Assembly (NCBI GenBank): GCA_949317995.1
Contig: OX439048.1
Coordinates: forward strand, 65,787,375 to 65,851,374
From: Acholoe squamosa
Taxonomy: Eukaryota > Annelida > Polychaeta > Phyllodocida > Polynoidae
Length of the DNA: 64,000 nucleotides
Direction of reading: 5' to 3'
The position numbers and the translations under genes are program-made. The notes below the pieces were generated by a model, which saw only the letters and a list, made by a program, of their open reading frames with translations, was not told the origin of the DNA and made no database searches. How positions within the stretch are numbered: the stretch's first letter is position 1; each line of letters opens with the position of its first letter. Shown here in pieces: positions 39,001 through 50,554 of the stretch.

Positions 39001-40532
39001 CGTTGAAGCAGCTTCTGATGGACAGATCTACTTATGAATACACCCATCCTTGTTTATTCTTAGTTCATCTTACTTTATTGCTATTTGGTCCAAAGCCTCC
39101 AGAATAAATATTTGCTTGAGAAACACAAAGAGGTCCCTAAGGTAAGAATCTTTCACTCTGTTTAATTGTAATCTTTTTTATTTTATTGTATTGCATTGCA
39201 CCCATAGCTGTAACTATGACAGATTCTGTCAGAAACAGGCAGAGAAACAGAAAGTTGGAAGCAGTCCCATTATTGAGTTGTAAAGGAAGCAATATTTTCT
39301 TACCACCGTAAAGAACAACACTACATACCAAGTTACGAGTGGCTGTGGAATTCCCTCTGGGTCACAAGAGAACACATCAGTTTAAGTGTCTCTCAAAGGC
39401 GCCCATCCACCCCCTCATGTTCATACAGAAACAGAGACAAGGGAGTGGGTGGGCAACAACTGCATTCTTTCCAATGTGTCCACAGCCCAATGCAGAGGCT
39501 GTTGAGATCACTGGGGAAAACAGATACTAGCCAGGCAAGTATCAGTAATAATATCATAAAGAATTATACCAATGTGGTTGAGCAGTAAATCTAAATGCGA
39601 CACATCTTACTACCGTGAGGCACTACATCCTTCTACAGCCAGGCTTTGGAAGGGTGTAGCTACAGAAAAGTGGAAAAAAAACAGGAAATATGAAAAAAAC
39701 AGTAAATGTAATAGTTTCAGTGGAGGACTGAGAATTCCCCAGGATTTGGGTAAGATTGCTGACAATTCTGACAAGAACTAGGGTGAGGAAGGGTCAGTGA
39801 GTTTGATCTAGTTAGAGTCTTATTGGAGGAGTTGAGAAATTTAAAAGGTTTTTCCTTCAGAGCAAATGGCTCAAGGAAGTGTTAGCTCATATAACCATGT
39901 AACAGGTAGGGACAAAACAAGTCAGGGTAGTGTTAAAGAAGATTTCCTGTAGCTAGGCCATGGTGAAGTTGGGTCTTTTTGTGTAAATGTTGCGGGTAGC
40001 CCCGCTATGGGGTTGGGATACCCACAGTCCAGCGCAGTGGTCTCTGATCAAAATGATCATTTTTCAGTTTTTTTTTTCTGGTTGTGGCAATACTAGGTGT
40101 CCTGACCCAGGGCATGCTAATTGTCTTTGTGTGGGGGTTAGTGTAAATGAGACTGAACACAACTCAAATATTGATCTTTTAGGGTGAAATAACTTTGGAA
40201 GAGTGATTGACAAATGGGGTTATTTACTTAGCACGGGAGCAAGTACAAGACAATAAAAACTTTGTCCAGCCCTTACTACTGCTGCACTGACATATATTTC
40301 CTCTATAGGGCTAGGGATGAGGTCATGTAACCATTACTTCAAGATATCGGTCCAAGGATGTTAGTAGTCAGTGAGGTGGTGGATGGGAAACATTGTAAGT
40401 CCAGAACATTTGTGAGTGACATCAATCTAAATAGTTGTTGGTTTTGTGAATTATTTACAGGGGATGAGTTGGCAGTGTGCCTGGAGGACATGGAGTGTAT
40501 GAGCAGGGTCTTGGGGGCAGTGGGGGTAGTGT
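33043..40532 (+). repeat. Super-unit copy, about 7.5 kb, with internal duplication
   Basis: Starts at TGTTTACCACATGAGGG, which recurs at about 40530 and 47519. It contains one diverged satellite-type unit (from about 33108), then the remaining segments in the same order as 14532-20460. Near 36342 the sequence jumps back to CTCAACTCCATGCC, so about 1.1 kb of the unit is duplicated within the copy. The 888-bp insertion is absent (about 38310). The minus-strand ORF 39137-39331 and its counterpart 31502-31696 carry no recognisable domain. Confidence 0.82.
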
Positions 40533-43500
40533 TTACCACATGAGGGTGGAAAAGATGAGGAGGGAGTGCAAACATTTTGAAGGACTGTCAAAAGGCTTCC
40601 AGATAGTGGATACAGGTTACAAAGAGGTGTATTGTAGGGAAAGCTACAAGTCAATTCTGGATGAACATGCTAGGAAAAAGATGGATAAGATAGTTTTTAA
40701 GAATAACCATCATAACTTACCAGGGTTAATTAGCCCATTAGTAAAGTCGATGTTTCCTTCTCTAATTCTGTTGATCCTTTGCAAGGACTGATACTTAAGG
40801 GTTTCTAAGGGATTGAATGTGTTTTGTCTATCAGTCCTTATCTATTTGAAGCCCGTTTGTTATTCTAATCCCACCACCCAAACAGCTTACTCTTACCCTC
40901 ACCTAGGGGCCACATCCTGATCCTGTCTCCACTGGATTATTTACTTACCTTACTGACTCTAGACCTACTCACTGAATATGTTTAATCCCTTTGATACATC
41001 ATATAGCCCTCTCAAACCACTCAGAAAGATCAACAATTACCAATTCTGTTGTCAAGCAGTCATGCTCCTTATGATGAAATGTTCAATATCTAAAACCCTT
41101 TGAATAATGTTTTATCACAAATACATTACAAGTAGATCAGGTTTTTGCAGATGTCTGTATGCCTAATAGATTATAGTTTGGTATGTGTTAATGTAGAAGC
41201 CATTGTTCTTAATTTCTTAGATGTGTTTTCATTGTGAATTCCATCACTCCTTGACAGTGGTAATATTTACATAGGTGGTGCCATAGCCATATCACTTTTT
41301 AACTATTTAGCATTTCCCAGCCATAGGACACATCACTAGTAATTTTCAGAGTACACCTGCTATGTGTTGTCATAATTACACTGGGTACCACAAGGACAGA
41401 TGAATAATGATAAATCCCTCTCGTACTTGCCCATTGTAACCTTACCTATCTGTTTGGTTTTTACTCTTGGCCCCCTGGTCTATAAAACATACAGATTACT
41501 TCATTGTGATGTGTCGTTTATTCAGATGATGCAGCGTGCCAGTCATTTAGAAGGCATCTTCCTGACCTACACCCAATGTTCTCATCTTTGGTGTTATAAA
41601 TACATTTCATTCATGGTCCTTGTCATTTGTGCTGAAATAATGTCCACCATTTTCAAGTGACATCAAATTCTGAGAAATGGATTCATAGAGAGCTATTAGC
41701 TATACTCATCATTCCTCACTGGAATACTAAACTTAATTGTAGTGAAGCTGCCACTTTGTACTTTTGTATATCATTGTTTCAGTGGCTCTAGATCTATTGA
41801 CGATAGCATTGAGCAAATACATTAATAGCACTAATACCTGTGATGGAGTCACAAAGAGGCACACCTTTTTGTCATATCATATCTTGCTTAAAGTTGTGTC
41901 CTGAGTAAATGCAAATGTAAATCTCTTGCCTCTGAGGCCTACTCTTTGTAATGTAGCGTCTCAAGGATTCCATTAATGTCCAAACATAGTTTATTATATC
42001 ATTCTCTGACAGTATATTTTTACAGAATATTTATCTTAGCATTATTTACATTGACAGGACTAATTGTCAAAACTTACCAGGGTTATTTTGCCCATTAGTG
42101 AAACCATGATATTTCCTTCATTAAGATTTGCAAGGCCTGATACCTAGGGGTTTTTAAAGGATTTGAGCACCTCAAGGTTTTCTTACTTCCATCTTAGAAG
42201 TATACTTTCATATATTCAATGTGCAGGTCTTGGTCAATCTGTCTCACCCTTGTTTGTTTGATACAATAGACCAACCTACTGTAAACCTTTCTTCACACTT
42301 ATGAACATAACTTACAAATAGATGTGTAAAGGGCCCCTAACTTACAAGATTAAAAAAACTTGATTGATTTTTGAATAAAAGAACTGCTTTGTTCAACTTG
42401 AAATGAGATATTAGACATAGGTTTGTCATTTGATAAACATTCAGTACCTGACCTACTTCTTACCTGACATGTTCACTTGGTAGTACCACTTTAGGTATAT
42501 AGCCACGTATTGTGTTCTAATGGTGGAGACACTAGCTACAAAGCTGTTATTTACATAGTCCATCTTGTTGATAATCTCTCTTTCTCTAGGTAGAGTAGAC
42601 AAGTTACGAGGAAACACTGTGAATGCATGAACATATATGTTCTATTATTCCTTAAATGCGTATATCTCTGTCTCAACTCCATGCCTACTACACCATTTGG
42701 TATTGGAAATCATATATCATATGTACTTGGAGGTCCTTCTAGAATGAGATTCTGCATCTTCATGTTGACACAGGTCATTACAACAATGTGTTACTTACCT
42801 CACAAACTTAGGACAGACCTAGGACTTACCAATACCTTGGTTCAGTACCAGGTAATATGTTATTGTCTTTGATTCGAGGTGAGGGTTTGTTGAAATGTAA
42901 TTGTTTTCACTTTCTAAAGTCCTGCATTTGAGGGTCAGAGGGTGGCATAGATTATCTCACTGATGCGGCAGTTTTCTTTGTGACGTCGAATTGATGAAGA
43001 GAAACATGAAAAGTGCAATTTGGAACAGTCTGTGTGTAAATCATTGCATTTTGTTGTTGTGGTCTATTATTATACTCACCTCAGAATTACAGTTGCACTC
43101 AAATGCACTAAGGTGATTTCTCTGGTTTTTAGTCTTGTCCTCCTGATTGATAAAAAGTACACTCTGACATGCCAATCATTTTGACAATATCTTCCTGATG
43201 TACATAAAACATTTCTCCTTTCCATCTTTAGGTCCTGTGGAGTTGATGTCATATTGTCAAAGAGTGAGGGATCCCAATAAGATTTGAAGGGGCCTATTCA
43301 TACTATCTTGAAAAATGCATTCCTTGGGCAATTCTGACCATTTCTGGCCATTGGCAATGCCATTTGTGATTTACCTACCTTTACAGGTTTTAATTTGAGG
43401 ATGGAAAGGTTGTTACCATCAGTGACACCAGTGTATACATACGGCATCCTTAAACAGTTAATGACACAATGTACGTCTTAAGGATGTGATTTGTGATAGC

Positions 43501-46500
43501 AGCTTGATGGCTGATCCAGATTTACTGATAGAAACATTCTCCAACAGGACAGTGCAAATATGAAAATCCCATATTCTCTTAATGGTCCTGAACTCATTCA
43601 TTGTTAAGAAAAATTGATAAATTACTTTATATTGGGAATTTGTATTGAGGGTTTAGGTTGAGGAAAATTGATGTATTCCTGTTCCTTGATTTCCTATTCA
43701 AGGATTTACAATTTGTTCACTATTTCAATTTGACCATGACCTTCTTTGCACCATGAGGTATATTTAGCAGTCACTCTTTTGTCTTTTTATCCTTGTCTTA
43801 TTTCATCTTACTTAATTGCATTTTGTATCTCGTCAATTGCTTCAAGTATGAAAGTATCCTCAGAAAAGAAAAGCAGAGACACAGAAAGTTAGAAGCAGTC
43901 AATTAATTTAATTGTAATCCTTGTCTTCTGCAAAGAAAGCAGCGTCTTATCACCATGAGGCACTACATCCTTCCACAGCCAGGCATCGAACCTCTCATGG
44001 TTATTTTTACATCATTTGCATCTGGTAGAATTGCTCTTGAAGTCTTTTGATGTTAGTTAATCCTTAATATCTGTTAAACACTCTTACTCTTGTATAGCTG
44101 GCAGCCACTGATCATGTGGAAAGCACACAGCATATTAAGCTATGAGTTGTCAGCTTGTTTGGGGCCATGGATGTTATGTTATATATGTACATGGTGTATC
44201 AGATCAGCTAGCTGTGAAGTTATTGATGTATTATCACATGCCCAGAGCTGTAATTAGTTTAACTAGGAGGATGTTTCTCAACATGGGTATTCAACAAGAA
44301 TTGGAACCCTTAAAGTTGGAGTAGGTGATCCAGAGTAATTTAGTATGACTGATTTGTATTATCAGCATTTAATGTACTAATTGCATAGAGTTTGGTACAT
44401 CAGCCATACCCCCGCAATCATTAGAGCCCACTTGATGCAGGGCTGTAATAGAATTACTGTAAGGGAATCCAATAACATTTGAAGAATAACATCTTGAAAA
44501 ATGAGTACCTAGGGTAAATCTGACCGTTGACAATGCCATTTGTGACAGCTACTTTCACTGGTTTTAATAACTTGAGGAAGGAAAAGTTGTTGCGATTAGT
44601 GACACCAGTGGCGGTAACATATTTTAAAGAATCAAGGACCTATGTGGGTCTTAAATGAGGTTTGTGGTAGCAGCTTAGTGCCGTGTAATGTATTGTTATC
44701 AGAGATTGTTAGATAGCATTGTTTGTTTCCCATATTGATGGCCCCTTATATCAGGAGGCTTTTAATTATAAACACAATGTGTCTGATATACTTACCAGGC
44801 GTGCAGGTAAATGATGAACTTTTCTCCTTTGTTTATGATAGAACTATTTACTTTCCTGATGATTGGTCAGGATTCATTGATAGACATCTACATTCTTTAA
44901 AATAGTCATCACCTTAGTTATTGTTAAGAAAAATTGATGAATTACTTCATAATGGGAATTCGGGTTAAGGGTTTAAGTTGAAGAAAATTGATGTATTCCT
45001 GTTCCATGGTTTCCAATTCAAGGATTTACAATTTGTTCACTAATTCTGGAAGTGATACAATGTCTAGTTGCCACAGAGATGGTTCAAGTAACTTCATCCT
45101 ATCTTCTGAGCTTCTGATTATATGTATTAGAGAATGCAGCTCAGGGGTGCGCTATAAGACTTTAGGTTATCTTATCTGCTTCATTACAAGGTTTAATTAT
45201 TATCAGCGCCTTATAGGGAAAGTAGCTCTGGTAGAGTACTAATGCACCTACTCAATAACCATAAGTCTGTATTACAGGTTACCATTTATTGAACATTCCA
45301 TTTCCAGGTGACATCCAATCCTTATTTACATTGACTCCTGTTGAGGGTTATTGGTATTCACTTTAACCCTTCACATATATGTACAGTTATTTGCATGACT
45401 CCTGATATGATTGTGGTTATGTGTGTGTGTGTGAGACCTCTGCTCGCGATCACCAAGGTTTAAGTAACAGCTTTATCTAACACTCATAATCCTACATAGT
45501 GCTAGTGGTAATACATCTGGTGCACTCTCCTATTGGATTAACTCCGCGAGTATATCGCCCAGTTGCTGACCCTCTAGCTTTGTGTGTTTATCTTACTCCA
45601 CTAATAATATCCTTCTTTATCGCCCTTTATATATATATATCTCTGTCCCTTTACTAGTTCACTATTCCCTTGGTAGGGACCCCCTATGTCTTTGATAATA
45701 CTTTGGCCCAGTTTATTACCTTGGGCCGCTTATGTTGGTATTTTCATGTATTATTATCTTAGCTGTAAGGGGCCTTCTGTTCTATCTTTTGGATAAGCTC
45801 CCTGGTCGGTCGGTGTAGGTGGGAGGGTGCATAGTATATCCTGTTTACATGATTCTTCCAATCTTTACCCATCTCTTTTTACCTTGCAGGTGTGGTTCTC
45901 CCCGGTCGTCTTCCATCTCTATGTTAACCCTTCATGGATCATGCTAACCCTTTATGGATTATAGTCTACACCTATGTACATTATTACTTCTGACACTCAT
46001 TATTTATCACAACTACTCTTATGTGCCCTTGCACAGGGGAATGAGTACAAAATGTTATGTATACTTACCAGACATCGTTTTATGTGTCATATAGGTAACC
46101 TGAATTTGTTTTAATTTCCAACAATGTTGAAACAACTGATACAATCTGACCTTGACTTTCTCTGCAGGCGCCTCTCTGCACAATGAGGTAAATTTACTTA
46201 CCAGACATCATGTTATGTGGGGTATTGTACATCATGTGTGGAAGCAGCATCTGTGACATGTACTGGGAGTAGGGGTCTTAAAATCCCCTGCATTAAGCCC
46301 CCTTTTCGCAGATCTTGTCACATCTGATGTAGTATTATCATAACCTTTGACTGTTAGATAACATTCATATCAACTAAGGTAGAGTCATTGACCTTTCTGG
46401 CTGGTATTTATGATATTCTCAGAGAGACAAATTTAGCTAACCTAGAGGTAGTGGCTTATTTTACTAGGCAGGTCTTACCCTGTGTAATACTTACTTACAG

Positions 46501-47269
46501 GAGTCACCTGATTTGTGGGTTCTCTGGTTCATCTCTGTACCTCATCACATGGTAGTGTTGCTTGACGTAACTATTACAGCCCTTGAATGTCAATGTTGTT
46601 TGACAGTTCTGAACTGAGTTTATAATTGTACTTACTGGGGAAAACAGATACTAGCCAGGCAATTCTGGCAAGAACTTGGGTGAGGAAGGGTCAGTGAGTT
46701 TGATCTAGTTAGAGTCTTATTGTCCCTACCATGTAATAGGTAGGGACAAAACAAATCAGGGTAGTGTTAAAGAAGATTTCCTGTACCTAGGCCATGGGGA
46801 AGTTGGGTCTTTTTGTGTAAATGTTGCGGGTAGCCCCGCTATGGGGTTGGGATACCCACAGTCCAGCGCAGTGGTCTCTGATCAAAATGATCATCTTTCA
46901 GTTTTTTTTTTCTGGTTGTGGCAATACTAGGTGTCCTGACCCAGGGCATGCTAATTGTCTTTGTGTGGGGTTTAGTGTAAATGAGACTGAACACAACTCA
47001 AATATTAATCTTTTAGGGTGAAATAACTTTGGAAGAGTGATTGACAAATGGGGTTATTTACTTAGCATGGGCGCAAGTACAAGACAATTGAAACTTTGCC
47101 CAGCCCTTAGTACTGCTGCACTGACATATATTTCCTCTATAGGGCTAGGGATGAGGTCATGTAACCATTACTTCAAGATATCGGTCCAAGGATGTTAGTA
47201 GTCAGTGAGGTGGTGGATGGGAAACATTGTCAGTCCAGACAATTTGTGAGTGACATCAATCTAAATAGT
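40533..47269 (+). repeat. Super-unit copy preceding the viral insertion
   Basis: The joint before it lacks about 0.2 kb that the previous copy has (compare about 40520 with 32880-33043). From about 42230 it is much closer to 14532-18330 than to the copies at 26.7-40.5 kb, and it shares the 888-bp insertion, so 14.5-24.5 kb and 42.2-58.2 kb are a segmental duplication pair. No supported gene. Confidence 0.82.
45148..46033. mobile_element. Second copy of the TG...CA insertion (886 bp)
   Basis: Same insertion point and same flanking CAGGGG repeats (45142-45147 and 46034-46039) as the copy at 17440. It therefore came by duplication of the surrounding segment and not by a second insertion. It includes the (TG)n tract at 45420-45433. 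Confidence 0.65.
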
Positions 47270-48593
47270 TGTTGGTTTTGTGAATTATTTACAGTGGATG
47301 AGTTGGCAGTGTGCCTGTAAGACATGGAGTGTATGAGTAGGGTCTTGGGGACAGTAGAAGGGGAGTTTCTCCGTTATTACTCAAAAGGGGTATTTTGAGT
47401 CTTTGTGTCAAGATTCAGATAAGGTTACCTACACAGTTACATCAAAGTCCATGTGGGGTAGGAAAGACATGGTTAATAGGGTTTAGACAACAGCTTAACC
47501 CTTGTGTTCTTTTTATGAGTGTTTACCACATGAGGGTGGAAAAGATGAGGAGGGAGTGCAAACATTTTGAAGGACTGTCAAAAGGCTTCCAGATAGTGGA
47601 TACAGGTTACAAAGAGGTGTATTGTAGGGAAAGCTACAAGTCAATTCTGGATGAACATGCTAGGAAAAAGATGGATAAGATAGTTTTTAAGAATAACCAT
47701 CATAACTTACTAGGGTTAATTAGCCCATTAGTAAAGTTGATGTACCTTCTCTAATTCTGTTGATCCTTTGCAAGGACTGATACTTAAGGGTTTCTAAGGG
47801 ATTGAATGTGTTTTGTCTATCATTCCCTATCTATTTGAAGCATGTTCGTTATTCTAATCCCACCACCCAAACAGCTTACTCTTACCCTCACCTAGGGGCC
47901 ACATCCTGATCCTGTCTCCACTGGATTATTTACTTACCTTACTGACTCTAGACCTACTCACTGAATATGTTTAATCCCTTTGATACATCATATAGCCCTC
48001 TCAAACCACTCGGAAAAATCAACAATTACCAGATCTGTTGTCAAGCAGTCATGCTCCTTATGATAAAATGTTTTATATTTAAAACCCTTTGCATAATGTT
48101 TTATCACAAATACATTACAAGTAGATCAGGTTTTTGCAGATGTCTGTATGCCTAATAGGTTATGGAACAAGTGATCAATGGATAATTTATGACGCGTGTG
48201 TGTTAGCAAGGGATAATTACGTCTCACAGAGATACCCCATCATTAAAAAATATCTCTGATGTTTTTTTTTCTATAATGTCAACCTGATCATAAAACAGTG
48301 CATTTTCCTTCATTGTGAAATGTCATTCATTTAGATGATGTGGTGTGTTATTCATTTAGACAATATCTTCCTGATCTCAGCACAATGTACTTACCTACAG
48401 TGTTATAAATAGACTCCATTCATGGTCCTTGTCATATGTGCTGAAACAGTGTCCACCATTGTCTGAGTGACATCAGGTTCTGAGTAATGAATTCACAGAG
48501 AGCTACTAGCTATACCCGTCATCCTTCACTGGAATACTGAACTAAATTGTAGTGAAGCTGCCATCTACTGAGACTTACTCACTTTCAGTTGTC
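47270..48593 (+). repeat. Left 1.32-kb direct repeat flanking the viral insertion
   Basis: From TGTTGGTTTTGTGAATT at 47270 to CTTTCAGTTGTC at 48593 this is the same sequence as 53137-54462, on the far side of the virus. The two copies differ at roughly a dozen places I could see (for example CTCGGAAAAATC near 48008 against CTCAGAAAGATC near 53876, and the lengths of A and T runs). The paralogous uninterrupted locus is about 19567-20893. Confidence 0.9.
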
Positions 48594-48917
48594 TTGCGAG
48601 GGGGCATTACTACTTGCCGCAGTCGCTGACTTATAACTACCTGGGATAGAATTGAATAAATGATTATATGTTCTATGTAAAGGCGTTACATGTTCTTGCA
48701 TTCTGTTTGTATCTGCATGTAAGTACTCAGCAGTATCTACAGCAAATTCATGATCAATGTTGGCCCCCACCCCATATGATTTTACGTTCCCAGTGTTCAT
48801 GACATTGATGTATTGTTCTTCATTGATGGTTAGTCCTTCTGCACCTACGGCCCCATACTTAGCAGTAACCCCTGCTTTGCTTATTTGAAACTTAGTACGT
48901 GCCTTTTTTAGTGTCAT
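48585..48917 (-). pseudogene. VP continuation fragment, cut off by host DNA
   Basis: 110 codons starting at an ATG that overlaps the stop of the preceding VP frame (ATGA). The reading frame is also open upstream of this ATG, back through roughly 48960. That suggests it is the ordinary continuation of the capsid after a frame change around 48930-48960 and not a separate gene. Its final codons and stop (48585-48587) lie in the host repeat: viral sequence ends at 48594. The capsid C terminus is therefore missing. A genuine short overlapping ORF using the ATGA junction is the alternative. Confidence 0.7.
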
Positions 48918-50554
48918 TTCTGCCAGTGTATCAGGTTGGTACCTTGTTCCTTGTACATTAAGCCGGTAATCAAAGTGGCGTAAGTGTCAACACTGTCCAT
49001 TGGCGGATAATCACCGTCCACATCATCCCAAACAAAGAAAGATGCTTGGGGGTTTATCATAAAGTGTTCCACATTTACACCCGCACCTCCAGATATTTCC
49101 TTGGAGAGTGCTTGAAAGTCTGTCATACTCACACCCATTCTCTTGCATCTCATTGTAGCCGCCCTTTCTGACAGCATTGCCTTGTCTGCTTCAGTCATAG
49201 ACATTTGGTAAGCCCAATCAGGTATTACTACCCAAATACTGTCCCAGGTTGCTAGGTAGAATAAGCCCGTGTCATCACCTATTCTAGTAAATGTTATTTT
49301 GCCCTGTCTTTCATCTGCTGTCGGAATTTCAAGTTGATGTCTGAAAGTCTTTGCACAAAACAGGGTATGCTTTTGATTTCTTGGTCTCTTTATTCCAATT
49401 CTTCTTCCAGTCGGCGGAGGCGCTCCAGGCCATCCTCCGCCACCTCCTCCAGCCATGGCAGCATTTCCGGCCTGCCCCGATATACCAGCGTCATTTGGTC
49501 CCTTGCCTTGCCCACTAGGTCCTCCTCTCTTACCATTTGACTGTGCCGGTGTTTGAGGTGGTGTAAGAAGTCCTCTATCTTCAGGTCGCCGGTCTGCCAT
49601 TTCAACTTCAGATGGTTCTCGTTGTCCAGTAGACTCGTCTTCACCCCCTTCAGCCGGTTCAGTCTCTCCGTCTGTTCCTGGATCAGGGTCTCTATCCTGA
49701 ACTCCTTCAGTTCCAAATCTGTCTTCTTCTTCTTGATCGGGGAAGAGTTGTTCTCTTCCTCCTCGCTGTCCGACCAGGTTATCACTCGCTCCTTGTTTGG
49801 ATCGGCGGGCCTCTTCTTCCCTCCGTTCCAACTCTTCGTCGGCCTTGAACCTTGCTGCTCTGTTCCTTTCTCGTCTCTCTTCTTTCTGTCTTCTCCTCTC
49901 TGTTCTTCTGTCTTGTCGAAAGTCAAAGATAGATTTACTCTTCTTGAGGTTACTGGTGAGGCGCCCTGTTCGCGAGTCTCTGTGTTTTTCCTTGGTAGAG
50001 GGGTTGTTGACACGGTAGACTTTCTCTGCGGCAACGACTGAGTTGTCTCGTCCCTCTGCTGGCAATTGAGAACGAGAATTGATTAGGTCACTGGGGACTT
50101 GCTTTCTAATAACCAAGTCAGACAAATAATTTGTGGCAAAGTCAAATTTTTCTTTTAATGTCATTAATCCCATGCCTAAATTGTCCCAAAAATCCTCTGC
50201 CACACCGAAATGTTCAGCCATTTCTCTATCTGCATCTGCAGTATGTACCCCTGCTTGTCCATATCTTATGTCATGTGTTCTAGCCCATTTGTCAAAATCG
50301 TCCACTGGTTCGACCCCCCCTGCCAATTTAGATTTAATGTCAGTTCCTGGTCCCGCGTAACGGTGACCCGGAGCATGTATACCTTCCCCTGTGTTTGCCC
50401 TGGCTTGTTCCTTAATCTGAGCTATTTCAGTATGTAATTCGTCTTCCCGCTTTCTTATTTCAGCCTCCCTTTGTAAATCTCCGACTCTCCGAACCAGTGT
50501 TTTCTCTTGATATAGTTCTGCCAATTCGGCCAAGTAATGAGCAATGTCCGCCAT
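48914..50554 (-). pseudogene. VP: Parvovirus-like capsid protein VP, N-terminal and central part, with PLA2 domain
   Basis: 546 codons from an ATG with a strong context (A at -3, G at +4). Residues 66-71 are YAGPGT, matching the calcium-binding loop of parvoviral phospholipase A2. ARTHDIRY at 91-98 holds the catalytic His-Asp pair, and an ADADRE acidic patch follows at 106-111. In parvoviruses this VP1-unique domain breaches the endosomal membrane during entry. A strongly charged, low-complexity stretch follows (about 190-340), then a glycine run at 369-374, as often found before the capsid core, and the beginning of the core. The frame ends at TGA 48914-48916, well short of a full jelly roll. 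The capsid-like sequence appears to resume in another frame just downstream, so this is a broken gene. Confidence 0.85.
49390..50034 (-). CDS. Overprinted ORF inside the low-complexity part of VP (214 codons, no ATG)
   Basis: A second minus-strand frame within VP is open from a stop at about 50090 down to 49390. There is no ATG in its first 180 codons (the codon at 50032-50034 is TTG), so translation would need splicing, a non-AUG start or a frame change. The product would be hydrophilic and charged: SDSEEEENN next to a KKKK cluster (nuclear-signal-like), then a leucine/glutamate/arginine-rich region suggestive of a coiled coil, and an acidic C terminus. Purine-rich VP codons reduce stops in other frames, so an accidental ORF is possible. 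Several parvoviruses do encode accessory proteins overlapping VP or NS. Confidence 0.3.
   Translation of the reverse strand: MPQRKSTVSTTPLPRKNTETREQGASPVTSRRVNLSLTFDKTEEQRGEDRKKRDEKGTEQQGSRPTKSWNGGKKRPADPNKERVITWSDSEEEENNSSPIKKKKTDLELKEFRIETLIQEQTERLNRLKGVKTSLLDNENHLKLKWQTGDLKIEDFLHHLKHRHSQMVREEDLVGKARDQMTLVYRGRPEMLPWLEEVAEDGLERLRRLEEELE

Noticed and set aside
49553..50041. 162-codon plus-strand ORF opposite VP
   Set aside because: It is antisense to purine-rich VP codons, gives a Ser/Phe/Leu-rich product with no domain, and is explained as a shadow of the real frame.
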